Below, piece after piece: positions 8,043-15,543 of a stretch of 35,544 bases of DNA. The notes under the pieces were generated by a model. That model ran no database searches and was not told where the DNA came from. It worked only from the letters and a program-made list of their open reading frames with translations. Origin of the DNA: Streptomyces europaeiscabiei (GTDB lineage Bacteria; Actinomycetota; Actinomycetes; Streptomycetales; Streptomycetaceae); assembly GCF_001550375.1 (NCBI RefSeq), contig NZ_LRTR01000086.1, positions 1 through 35,544 on the forward strand, written 5' to 3'. A program made the translations under genes and the position numbers. The first letter of the stretch is position 1, and every line of letters starts with the position of its first letter.

Positions 8043-8071
8043 TTGGCGTCGTGGGACCGTACGCATAGCAA
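8043..8071 (+). promoter_or_regulatory. Candidate promoter of the LtaS-like gene
   Basis: TTGGCG (8043-8048), a 17-base spacer, then TAGCAA (8066-8071) resembles a housekeeping promoter. It lies about 95 bases before the start codon. Sequence match only. Confidence 0.3.
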
Positions 8072-8166
8072 TGGCCCATCGGGTGTTCCGGCGGTCCCGC
8101 CGCCCCCGGCCCACTCCGTTCCACCAGCACTGAGCTCCACATGCTCCACAGGGAAGGACCTTCGGG

Positions 8167-10266
8167 TTGTCGCACATACGCTCTCCGCAGCCTCCGGGAC
8201 CGACACCGGGACCGGCACCGGACGACGAAGCCCCTGAGGAAGCAGCCCCTCCGGAGCCGACGCCGGAAGAGACTTCGCCGGACGCGGGAGCGAAGGCAGA
8301 GGCAGAGGCAGAGGCAGAGGCAGAGGCAGAGGCAGAGGCAGAGGCAGAGGCAGAGGCAGAGGAAACGACCGAAGCCAAGGCCGGGACCGAGACCGAAGCG
8401 GCAAAGCCGAAGCCCGACCAGAAGGCCAAGTCCGAGCCGGAATCCGAGCCGGAGGCGGACGCAGGGCCGGAAGCCCAACCGGCGACGGAACCGGCATCGG
8501 GCCCGGCACCAGCACCGGCACCGGCACCGGCACCAGCACCAGCACCTGGGCCGACCGCAGACGAGGAACCCCCTGCCGAGCCTTCCACCGAATCCCCGGC
8601 CGCACCGTCCGGCTGGCGCGTCGAGCACCCCCGGGCCGCGCGGGCCGTCGCCTGGGCCGTGAGTGGTCTGGCCGTCGCACTCGTCATGTTCGCGCTGCTC
8701 GTGCCGAACGATGTCACCGACATCGGGTTCGGACGTTTCCTGCGGATCCCGGCCGAGGGGATCCTCGTGGCGGGACTCCTGCTCGTGCTGCCGACGAAGG
8801 CGCGGCGCGTGGCGGTGGTGGTGGTCGGGGTGCTGCTCGGGCTGCTGACGATCGTCAAGGTGCTGGACATGGGTTCGTACTGGACCCTGGACCGCCCGTT
8901 CGACCTGGTGCTGGACTGGATCCTGCTGGACGACGCGCAGTCGTTCATGAAGGACTCGCTCGGCGGCGCGGCCGCGCAGGCCGCGACGGTCGGGGTGATC
9001 GTGCTGGCGCTGGCGTTGCCCGTGCTGATGACGCTGGCGGTCGTGCGGATCAGCCGGCTGATGGCGCGCCACCGGCACACGGCGAGCCGTACGCTGCTCG
9101 TCCTCGGGACCGCGTGGATCACCTGCTCGACACTGACGCTGGAGGTGTCCGACGTACCGGTGGCCTCGCACAGCGCGGCGACGCTCGTGGAGAACCGGAT
9201 CGAGTCGGTGGGCGACGGGCTGAAGGACGGGGAGGCGTTCCGGAAGCAGGCGGCGGTGGACGCCTTCGCGGACGTACCGCCCGACGAACTGCTGACGGGG
9301 TTGCGCGGCAAGGACGTACTGATCACGTTCATCGAGAGCTACGGCCGCTCCGCGATCGACGACCCGCGAATGGGTGAGCCACTCAGCGAGACGCTCGCGC
9401 AGAAGACTCAGGCACTGAAGGACGCCGGGTACGCGTCGCAGAGCGGCTGGCTGCGCTCCCCCATCACGGGCGCCGGCAGCTGGCTGGGCCACTCCACGTT
9501 CCTGTCGGGTCTGTGGATCAAGAACCAGTCGCGTTACTCCCACCTCGTCGCGAGCGACCGTCTCACCCTGACCGAGGCGTTCCGCCGCACCGGCGCCTGG
9601 CGCACGGTCGGCATCGTGCCGGGCACCCAGAAGGCCTGGCCGGAAGGCAAGTACTTCGGCCTGGACCACATCTACGACTCCGACCAACTCGGCTACAAGG
9701 GACCGAAGTTCAGCTGGTCCACCATGCCCGACCAGTACACGCTGAAGGCCTTCGAGGAGCTGGAGCACGGCAAGAAGGACCGCGAGCCGATGATGGCGGA
9801 GATCATCCTGACCTCCAGCCACAACCCGTGGGCGCCGATCCCGAGCACGATTCCCGAGGACCAGGTCGGCGACGGGTCGGTCTACCACTCGCTGCAGAAG
9901 GCCGAGGGAAAGAACCCCACGGAGGTCTGGAAGGATCCCCTGGCCGTGCGGGACGAGTACCGCAAGTCGATCCAGTACTCGGTGACCAGTCTTGTCGACT
10001 ACGTCGCCAAGTACGGCTCCAAGGACACCGTCCTGATCTTCCTCGGCGACCACCAGCCCAACAAGACGGTCACCGGCGACAACCCCAGCCATGACGTGCC
10101 GGTCTCGATCGTCGCCCAGGACCCCGAGGTGCTGGAGAAGATCTCCGACTGGGGGTGGACGGACGGTCTCAAGCCCGCCGACAACACTCCGGTGTGGCGG
10201 ATGGACAAGTTCCGCGACCGCTTCATGACGGCGTTCGGCCCGCAGCAGCCGGGCGGCACGTCCTGA
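8167..10266 (+). CDS. LtaS/sulfatase-like membrane protein with Ala-Glu and Ala-Pro repeats
   Basis: A 699-residue integral membrane enzyme of the alkaline-phosphatase superfamily (sulfatase / lipoteichoic-acid-synthase-like). Residues 1-150 are a charged, low-complexity tail with eleven Ala-Glu (44-65) and seven Ala-Pro units (114-127). About five membrane segments follow between 160 and 325. The extracytoplasmic catalytic domain shows DVLITFIESYGRSAID (383-398), GHSTFLSGLW (441-450; candidate nucleophile Ser/Thr), HNPW (about 553) and VLIFLGDHQP (622-631; metal-binding Asp-His). The start is TTG, with GGAAGG nine bases upstream and no in-frame ATG or GTG before it. It probably transfers or cleaves a phospho- or sulfo-group on an envelope polymer; the substrate is unknown. 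Confidence 0.85.
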   Translation: MSHIRSPQPPGPTPGPAPDDEAPEEAAPPEPTPEETSPDAGAKAEAEAEAEAEAEAEAEAEAEAEETTEAKAGTETEAAKPKPDQKAKSEPESEPEADAGPEAQPATEPASGPAPAPAPAPAPAPAPGPTADEEPPAEPSTESPAAPSGWRVEHPRAARAVAWAVSGLAVALVMFALLVPNDVTDIGFGRFLRIPAEGILVAGLLLVLPTKARRVAVVVVGVLLGLLTIVKVLDMGSYWTLDRPFDLVLDWILLDDAQSFMKDSLGGAAAQAATVGVIVLALALPVLMTLAVVRISRLMARHRHTASRTLLVLGTAWITCSTLTLEVSDVPVASHSAATLVENRIESVGDGLKDGEAFRKQAAVDAFADVPPDELLTGLRGKDVLITFIESYGRSAIDDPRMGEPLSETLAQKTQALKDAGYASQSGWLRSPITGAGSWLGHSTFLSGLWIKNQSRYSHLVASDRLTLTEAFRRTGAWRTVGIVPGTQKAWPEGKYFGLDHIYDSDQLGYKGPKFSWSTMPDQYTLKAFEELEHGKKDREPMMAEIILTSSHNPWAPIPSTIPEDQVGDGSVYHSLQKAEGKNPTEVWKDPLAVRDEYRKSIQYSVTSLVDYVAKYGSKDTVLIFLGDHQPNKTVTGDNPSHDVPVSIVAQDPEVLEKISDWGWTDGLKPADNTPVWRMDKFRDRFMTAFGPQQPGGTS
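8296..8361. repeat. Eleven perfect tandem copies of GCAGAG
   Basis: A 66-base hexanucleotide run inside the LtaS-like gene encoding (Ala-Glu)11. Because the unit is six bases, slippage changes tail length but not frame. Confidence 0.97.
8506..8547. repeat. Seven Ala-Pro hexanucleotide units
   Basis: Repeated GCACC(A/G/T) encodes (Ala-Pro)7 in the same N-terminal tail, just before the first membrane segment. The varied third positions suggest an older repeat than the perfect GCAGAG run. Confidence 0.92.
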
Positions 10267-10286
10267 TCGTCGGTCGCGTATGCCCT

Positions 10287-10316
10287 CGGGGCGGATCGTT
10301 CAGCCGGTCCGCCCCG
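10287..10316. terminator. Bidirectional terminator hairpin
   Basis: CGGGGCGGA (10287-10295) pairs perfectly with TCCGCCCCG (10308-10316) around a 12-base loop. It lies between the ends of the convergent LtaS-like and lipoprotein genes. Confidence 0.7.
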
Positions 10317-10394
10317 CAGCGGTTCATGCCGTGAGTTCGTGCTCCGGGGGTGTGGGCGCCTGTGGGACCGCTCCAAGTGCGGCGGCGCAGGGGC

Positions 10395-11060
10395 TCAGCC
10401 CGACGCGCCCACCTCGTTGTTCGGTGCTCCGTCGCCCACCGGGGGCAGGTCACCGCGTTCGATCGGCATGCCGTCGGGCGGGGGCGGGGGCTTGTCATGG
10501 TGGCGGGGCGGGAGGAGGACGGCGAGTTCGGCGTCGGTGGGGCGGTGCGCGGCGAGGGCTGCGGCCCGCAGGGTGTCTCGGTCCACCGCGGCCGTGGCGG
10601 CGCTGATCCGGACGAGGTGTCCGTCCTCCGACACGGCGTACTCGTGCTGTCCCGCCGAGGTGCGGTACCAAACGTCCCCGTCGCGCTCACAGCCGACCGC
10701 CTCGCCGGTGCCCTGGCCGAGCGGCCGCTCGGGGCAGCTCCCGGCGGTCATTGTGCCGCGGTCGACGAGAAGCAGGAGCTGAGCGCTGTTCTTCCGGGAC
10801 CAGTACGCGGCGGAGAAGCCGTCGGTGCCGTACACACCCACCGACTGCCGCGCCAGGGTGAATCCGGGGGCCTCGGTGACATAGACGAGCCCCGGCGCGA
10901 GGCCCAGCGCCTCGGCCCGAGCATGGAGCTCCGCCCGGTCGGGGGCCGGTACCAGGGGCTCGCGGCCCGCGACCACGACCTTCTCGGTCCCGCAGGCTGT
11001 GAGCAGCAGCGGCAGCAACGCCAGGGGCAGCAGAACACGCGCAGTACGAGGCATGTGCAT
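10395..11060 (-). CDS. Lipoprotein of unknown function
   Basis: A 221-residue predicted lipoprotein. The N-terminus MHMPRTARVLLPLALLPLLL ends in a lipobox with TAC at about 21-23, so Cys23 would be lipidated and the protein held on the outer face of the membrane. The mature part has no family I recognise; it contains two further cysteines (SCPERP, VGCERDG) that may pair, and a His/Pro-rich segment PPRHHDKPPPPP. Two ATGs are possible, at 11060 and 11054; AGGA lies eight bases before the first. The longer frame to 11180 is unlikely because the signal peptide would then be internal. It converges on the LtaS-like gene. Confidence 0.8.
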   Translation of the reverse strand: MHMPRTARVLLPLALLPLLLTACGTEKVVVAGREPLVPAPDRAELHARAEALGLAPGLVYVTEAPGFTLARQSVGVYGTDGFSAAYWSRKNSAQLLLLVDRGTMTAGSCPERPLGQGTGEAVGCERDGDVWYRTSAGQHEYAVSEDGHLVRISAATAAVDRDTLRAAALAAHRPTDAELAVLLPPRHHDKPPPPPDGMPIERGDLPPVGDGAPNNEVGASG

Positions 11061-11208
11061 GTCCCATATCCTGCCGCACAGTTGTTTCATAGGTGAGCCA
11101 AAGAGTCCGTTCTCGTGAGAGCGCTTACCCACACGGTCCTTTCCCGCCACGGAAACTGGAGAGGGTCGGGCGAATCGCATGACGGAGGGCGACTGACGGG
11201 TGAGGCGT

Positions 11209-11375
11209 GACGGCTATCAGCGGGACGGCTGACGGGCGCCGGGCGACGGCTACCAGCTGACGGGACGGGCTGACGGCTACCAGCTGACGGGCGCAGATGT
11301 CCGTGGCCGTATCCGTATCCGTATCCGTGCCCATGCCTGCGTCCGCGCCCGCGCCCGTGCCCGTGCCCGTGTCCG
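11209..11375. repeat. Direct repeats and hexanucleotide runs in the gap before the VOC gene
   Basis: The 359-base gap between the lipoprotein and VOC genes is largely repetitive. GACGGCTACCAGCTGACGGG occurs exactly at 11245-11264 and 11272-11291, with a partial copy at 11209-11224. Then come three CCGTAT units (11307-11324) and several CCCGTG-like hexamers (about 11349-11375). No gene is supported here. Confidence 0.85.
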
Positions 11376-11419
11376 ATTCCTTCAAGACCGGTCCACGACA
11401 GCCCGCCTACGGTGACCGT

Positions 11420-11824
11420 ATGACTCCACGACTCGATGCGATCGGCATGGTGACCACGGACATGGCCGCCTCCGTCGCCTTCTACCGCCGGCTCGGTTTC
11501 GCCTTCCCGGAGGGCGCCGAGAACCAGCCACACGCCGAGGCCCCGCTGCCCGGCGGGATGCGGCTGCTGCTCGACACCGAGGAGACCGTCCGCTCCTTCC
11601 ACCCCGGCTATCGCCCGGGAACGGGCGGTGGTGCCGGACTGGCCCTGCTGTGCGACGGTCCGGCCGAAGTCGACGCGGTGTACGAGGAGTTGGTGAACGC
11701 CGGGTACCGCGGCGAACTCAAGCCGTGGGACGCGGCGTGGGGCCAGCGGTACGCCGTGATCCTCGACCCCGACGGCAACGGCGTCGACCTTTTCGCACCG
11801 CTGCCGACGCCCGCCCCCGAGTAG
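11420..11824 (+). CDS. VOC (glyoxalase-fold) family protein
   Basis: A 134-residue protein of the vicinal-oxygen-chelate superfamily, which includes glyoxalase I, dioxygenases and fosfomycin/bleomycin resistance proteins. The characteristic first module DAIGMVTTDMAASVAFYRRL and the closing AVILDPDGNGVDLFAPL are clear. The length fits a two-module single-domain VOC protein. ATG 11420 begins the conserved domain; the frame extends upstream only through repeat DNA. The catalytic or ligand role is not predictable. It converges on the AraC-type gene at 11847 with only 22 bases between. Confidence 0.88.
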   Translation: MTPRLDAIGMVTTDMAASVAFYRRLGFAFPEGAENQPHAEAPLPGGMRLLLDTEETVRSFHPGYRPGTGGGAGLALLCDGPAEVDAVYEELVNAGYRGELKPWDAAWGQRYAVILDPDGNGVDLFAPLPTPAPE

Positions 11825-11846
11825 CCCGGCAGCCTGCCAGGGCCCG

Positions 11847-12536
11847 CTATCGTCCGCCGAGCAGCTCGCCGAGCGGCAGCCCCGCCAGCTCCCTTACGTC
11901 ACGCGCCAGATGTGCCTGGTCGGCGTACCCGGTCCGGGCCGCCGTCTCGGCGAAGGGCACCCCGTCCCGGGCGAGCGCTAGCGCCCGTTGCAGCCGCAGC
12001 ACCCGCCCGAGGGTCTTTGGCCCGTACCCGAACGCGGCGAGTGACCAGCGGTGCAACTTCCGTGCCCCGAGACCGAGTTCGTCGGCGGTCGCCGCGACGG
12101 GCCGCCCCGCGTCGAGGGCGACGACGACCTGCCGCAGCACCGGGTCGGGCCGCCCCACCTCGGCCGCCCGCTCCAGGACCACCTCTTCCAGCCCGCTCGC
12201 CGGATCACCCGCCGCGTTCACCCGCGCGGTGAGCCGCCGCACGACCGCCGGGGACCACAGATCGGCCAGCTCCACCCGACGGTCACGCAACTCGTGCGCG
12301 GGCACACCGAGAAAGGCGGGCGCGGTACCCGGATAGAACCGGAGGCCCGCCCAAGTGCTCGGAGCGTCTTCGGTGACGTACGCCCGCGTGTCCGGTCCGG
12401 CGACCATCAGCCGCCCGTCGTTCCACAACAGGTCCATACACCCGTCGGGCAGGATCCGCCCGGAGCCGGCAGGGCCACGGGGGTTATTGGTCCAGACCAC
12501 TGCCCCGTCCAGCCGAGACGCCTTTTCCGCATACAC
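11847..12536 (-). CDS. AraC-type regulator with DUF6597-like N-terminal domain
   Basis: A 229-residue regulator. The N-terminal domain has [20 protein letters not shown], the signature of the DUF6597 sensor found in front of AraC helix-turn-helix domains, then [19 protein letters not shown]. The C-terminal AraC-type DNA-binding domain includes [20 protein letters not shown] as the first HTH and [20 protein letters not shown] as the second. The best start is GTG at 12534-12536, because the residues upstream fall in a dispersed repeat, but no clear ribosome site precedes it. It lies downstream of a second AraC-type gene on the same strand; the effector and targets are unknown. Confidence 0.85.
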   Translation of the reverse strand: MYAEKASRLDGAVVWTNNPRGPAGSGRILPDGCMDLLWNDGRLMVAGPDTRAYVTEDAPSTWAGLRFYPGTAPAFLGVPAHELRDRRVELADLWSPAVVRRLTARVNAAGDPASGLEEVVLERAAEVGRPDPVLRQVVVALDAGRPVAATADELGLGARKLHRWSLAAFGYGPKTLGRVLRLQRALALARDGVPFAETAARTGYADQAHLARDVRELAGLPLGELLGGR

Positions 12537-12582
12537 ACGAAAAAGGCTACGCCTGTAGCCGCCGGGTACCGCCGCGCCCACC

Positions 12583-12614
12583 AGGGGCGCGGGGAACCGC
12601 GCGAGCAACCACGG
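12583..12614 (+). repeat. Dispersed 32-bp Streptomyces-type repeat, copy 1
   Basis: Begins AGGGGCGCGGGGAACCGCGC and ends AACCACGG. It matches 28 of 32 bases of the inverted copy at 14576-14607. Similar GGGGCGCGGGGAAC elements recur between genes in Streptomyces (general knowledge). It lies between the two AraC-type genes. Confidence 0.75.
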
Positions 12615-12671
12615 ACAACCCGCGGTCCGCCACAGGCCCACGCCCCCCACGCTCCCGCGACGCCCCCGGCT

Positions 12672-13610
12672 CTACACAGAACCCCGATGCTCCTGCGGAC
12701 TCACCCCGTACACCCTCTTGAACGCGTTCGACAAGGCGAACGCACTCCCGTACCCCACCCGCCGGGCGATCGCCTCCAACGTGTCCTTGCTGTCCCGCAG
12801 CCGGTCCGCGGCCAGCGCGAGCCGCCACCCCGTGAGGTACGTCATCGGCGGCTCCCCCACCAGTTCGTTGAACCGCCGGGCCAGCGCCGCCCGCGAGACC
12901 CCGGCCTTCTCGGCCAGCGAGGCCACCGTCCAGGGATGCGCCGGATCGTCCTGCACCAGCCGCAGCACCCGCCCCACGACCGGGTCGCCCATCGCGGCGT
13001 ACCACGCGGGAGCATCCGCGTCCGGCCGGGCGAACCACGCCCGCAGCGCGGCGATGACCAGCAGATCGAGGAGCCGGTCGAGGACGACCTCCTGGCCGGG
13101 TTCGTCGCGCACGATCTCCTCCATGAGAATCGGCGTGAGCGGGCACGGCCACTCCTCGGATGTCAGGGTGAGCAGCGGCGGCAGCGCGTCGAGGAGCCGT
13201 CCGCTGATCTCGCCCTGGCAGAGGTACGTGCCGATCAGCACCACGGCCGAGCCGTCGATCCGGTCGCCCCAGGATCGGACGCCGAGGTCCATGGAACCGT
13301 TGAGGGGGCGGCCGTCGGGATAGCTGCACTCGGCGCCCGGCAGGATCACGGCCTGGGGCGCGGTCTCGGGGTCGTCGGCGCAGGTGTACGGGGCGGGGCC
13401 GCGCGCGATGGCGAGGTCGCCGGCCCGTAGCCGTACGCGCTCCCCGTCGCCCTCGTCGGGGATGATCCAGGCGTCGCCGCGGACCATGAGCATGACCGTG
13501 AGCGGGGCGCGGTCCTCCACCCGTACGCACCAGGGAGGGTCGAAGCACGCACGGATCATGAAGGCGCCACGGGCTCGCGGGCCCTCCAGCAGGCCGGTGA
13601 GTGCGTCCAT
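12672..13610 (-). CDS. AraC-family regulator (cupin_6-type sensor)
   Basis: A 312-residue AraC-family activator. The N-terminal half is the cupin-like sensor typical of this subgroup (VMLMVRGDAWIIPDEGDGER, LRAGDLAIARGPAPYTCADD). The C-terminal 100 residues contain both helix-turn-helix motifs: WTVASLAEKAGVSRAALARR, and DTLEAIARRVGYGSAFALSN followed by FKRVYGVSPQEHR. The start is ATG 13608-13610. It is divergent from the NmrA-like oxidoreductase 81 bases away, an arrangement in which the regulator usually controls the enzyme. The inducer is unknown. Confidence 0.92.
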   Translation of the reverse strand: MDALTGLLEGPRARGAFMIRACFDPPWCVRVEDRAPLTVMLMVRGDAWIIPDEGDGERVRLRAGDLAIARGPAPYTCADDPETAPQAVILPGAECSYPDGRPLNGSMDLGVRSWGDRIDGSAVVLIGTYLCQGEISGRLLDALPPLLTLTSEEWPCPLTPILMEEIVRDEPGQEVVLDRLLDLLVIAALRAWFARPDADAPAWYAAMGDPVVGRVLRLVQDDPAHPWTVASLAEKAGVSRAALARRFNELVGEPPMTYLTGWRLALAADRLRDSKDTLEAIARRVGYGSAFALSNAFKRVYGVSPQEHRGSV

Positions 13611-13691
13611 GTCCGTCAGCGTAGACGCGCGCTTATGGGAATGAGCCGTTCAGCGATGGGGTGTTGGGGCGCGGGGCCGTTCACTTGAGGC

Positions 13692-14534
13692 ATGACGGAG
13701 AACACGGCACGTACTCAGGACATGACGGTGTTGGTGACGGGGGCCTCGGGGCGCACGGGCAGCCGGGTCGCGGAGGCGGCGCGGGCCGCCGGACTCACGG
13801 TGCGGGCGGGGTCCCGCGCGAACGGGTTCGACTGGACGGACCGGTCCACGTGGGCGCCGGCGCTGCGGGGTGTGGACGCGGCGTACCTCGTGTACCCCTC
13901 GGACATCGGGGCGCCGGATGCCGCCCCGGCGATCGGCGGGGTCGCGCGGGAGGCGGTCGCGCAGGGCGTACGTCGGATCGTGCTGCTGTCGGCGCGCGGG
14001 CAGGACCTCGCGGCTCCCGCCGAGGAGGCCGTGAAGGCGTCGGGGGCTCGGTGGACGGTCGTGCGGGCGGCGTGGTTCATGCAGAACTTCAGCGAGGGGC
14101 CGCTGGTGGAGGGGCTGCGGCACGGGGAGTTGGTGTTTCCCGGTGGTGAGGTGCAGGAGCCGTTCGTCGATGTGCGGGACATCGCGGACGTGGTGGTGAC
14201 GGCGCTGGTCTCCGGCGACGCGTACGTGGGGCGGACCATGGACGTCACCGGCGGGCGGCTGTTGAGCTTCCGGGAGGCGGTGGCGGAGATCTCGGCGGTC
14301 ACGGGGAGCGCGTTCTCCTACGTGCCGGTGTCGGCGCGGGACTACGGGGACACACTGCTGGGGTTCGGGGTGCCGGCGGAGGAGGTGGCGTCGTTGGTGG
14401 AGGCGTTCGGAGCGTTGCTGGACGGGCGCAACGCGAGTGTCTCCGACGGGATGCGGGAGGTGTTGGGCCGGGAGGCACGGGACTTCACCGACTTCGCTCG
14501 GGAGGCGGCGGCTTGCGGGGTCTGGAAGGCGTGA
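13692..14534 (+). CDS. NmrA-like NAD(P)-binding oxidoreductase (atypical SDR)
   Basis: A 280-residue Rossmann-fold protein of the NmrA / NAD(P)H-binding atypical SDR group. The dinucleotide-binding motif VLVTGASGRTGSRV lies at about 13-26, followed by VDAAYLVYPSD, RRIVLLSARG, the conserved WTVVRAAWFMQNFSE and the family's EPFVDVRDIADV. The usual SDR Tyr-x-x-x-Lys pair is not evident, as in other NmrA-like proteins, so it could be a redox sensor or a quinone/ketone reductase. Start ATG 13692; an inner ATG at 13722 is possible and both have weak ribosome sites. It is divergent from an AraC regulator that probably controls it. Confidence 0.9.
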   Translation: MTENTARTQDMTVLVTGASGRTGSRVAEAARAAGLTVRAGSRANGFDWTDRSTWAPALRGVDAAYLVYPSDIGAPDAAPAIGGVAREAVAQGVRRIVLLSARGQDLAAPAEEAVKASGARWTVVRAAWFMQNFSEGPLVEGLRHGELVFPGGEVQEPFVDVRDIADVVVTALVSGDAYVGRTMDVTGGRLLSFREAVAEISAVTGSAFSYVPVSARDYGDTLLGFGVPAEEVASLVEAFGALLDGRNASVSDGMREVLGREARDFTDFAREAAACGVWKA

Positions 14535-14575
14535 GCACCGTAAGGGGACGGGTGTTGTGCGGGCGGCGGGCCCGC

Positions 14576-14607
14576 CCGGGGTTGCCCGCGCCGATCCCCG
14601 CGCCCCT
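14576..14607 (-). repeat. Dispersed 32-bp Streptomyces-type repeat, copy 2 (inverted)
   Basis: Its reverse complement begins AGGGGCGCGGGGATCGGCGC and matches the copy at 12583-12614 at 28 of 32 positions. The two inverted copies bracket the AraC/NmrA block. Confidence 0.75.
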
Positions 14608-14656
14608 TGCCGGCCGCACGGTTGGGGTGGGACGAGCGGGCCTCCGGTCACGCCGA

Positions 14657-14672
14657 ACGCCCTTTCGGGCGT
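14657..14672. terminator. Hairpin downstream of the NmrA-like gene
   Basis: ACGCCC and GGGCGT form a perfect 6-bp stem with a TTTC tetraloop, about 120 bases after the NmrA-like stop. Plausible terminator without a T tract. Confidence 0.4.
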
Positions 14673-14778
14673 GGATGAGCGACCGAGCCGGCCCCTGGGG
14701 GCGCGCCCCTGGGGTCGGCGCCTCTCCTCCTCAAGCCGCCGGTACGGCGCGGTCGCCCGGGCCGGGCCGGTGGAGCGA

Positions 14779-15250
14779 TCAGGCTCGGCCGGCCGCCATG
14801 GCCTTCTTGGGGTGCCGGTGGTGGCGGCGCGTGCGGTGCTCGCGGCCGGGGCGGTGCGCCGCAGGCCCTTGAGGCCGATGGCGACGGCGGCAGTGGTGAG
14901 GACGCCCGCGGCGACGGCGGCGGCGAACAGCAGCGGCTTGCCGAAGTGTCCGGCGGCGAAGACGCCGCCGTACGAGACGGTCAAGATGCTGCAGAAGTTC
15001 ATGGTCAGGGCACCGGTGACGGCGCCGCCCGCCATGGAGGCCGGGATCACCCGCAGGGGGGCAGCCAGTGCGAACGGGATGGCGCTCTCGGGGACGAAGG
15101 CCGGGCCGAACAGCCAGGCGGCCCTTCCATAGGTTCGCTCGGCGGGAGTGAACAACGAGCCACGCACCACTGTAGCCAGGGACAGGGCAAAGCGGCGGAC
15201 CCATGGCGGCCGCCACCACCCTGGCCATGATGGTGAAGTTGAGGCTGTTC
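14779..15250 (-). pseudogene. Remnant of a fructose-PTS EIIC permease
   Basis: The minus strand encodes the C-terminal part of a PTS fructose-type EIIC membrane domain: NSLNFTIMARVVAAAMGPPL, then in another frame ALSLATVVRGSLFTPAERTY, the family hallmark SAIPFALAAPLRVIPASMAG, and two hydrophobic helices ending in LKGLRR. The frame changes within the AAA at 15189-15191; removing one base joins the two parts into the expected protein. The ancestral stop is probably at 14779-14781, which would need a second small frameshift near 14810. The start, cytoplasmic EIIA/EIIB domains and first membrane helices are absent, so it cannot transport sugar. It is another decayed sugar-uptake gene like those at 3960-5201. 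Confidence 0.75.
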
Positions 15251-15438
15251 CGTGTGGTCACCACGCCCGTGACAGCGAAGGCGATGGCGGTCCGGCTGAT
15301 CGTGCCTGCCCACGAAGCTGGTGGAGGCCGCGGGCAGGTTCCCCCTCCGCCTCACCACGTAGGACACCGCCTCAACAGCCCGCGGTCGGCCGAGCAGCCG
15401 ACGAAGCCCCGTTCCCCGCGCTCCTTCGGGCGCGCCCC

Positions 15439-15543
15439 GCCGAGGAGTGCCCTGCCGAGGAGTGCCCTGCCGAGGAATGGCCTGCCGAGGAGTGCCCTGC
15501 CGAGGAGTGCCCTGCCGAGGAATGCCCTGCCGAGGAGTGCTCT
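15439..15543. repeat. Seven tandem copies of a 15-bp repeat next to the brkB-like stop
   Basis: Units of GCCGAGGAGTGCCCT start every 15 bases from 15439 to 15529; two have AATG for AGTG and the last is diverged. The array touches the stop codon of the YihY/BrkB gene (15542-15544). It has no spacers, so it is not a CRISPR array. Confidence 0.93.

Noticed and set aside
8296..8361. Phase-variable on/off switch
   Set aside because: The six-base unit keeps the reading frame, so it can change length but not switch the gene off.
6558..9332. 924-codon open frame on the minus strand
   Set aside because: It is antisense to the LacI-type and LtaS-like genes, has low-complexity composition from their codon bias, and shows no family motif.
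7756..10092. 778-codon minus-strand frame
   Set aside because: Shadow of the LtaS-like gene; the Arg/Leu/Cys-rich runs simply mirror its Ala-Glu and Ala-Pro repeats.
15439..15543. CRISPR array
   Set aside because: The 15-bp units are directly adjacent with no spacers, and no cas gene is present.
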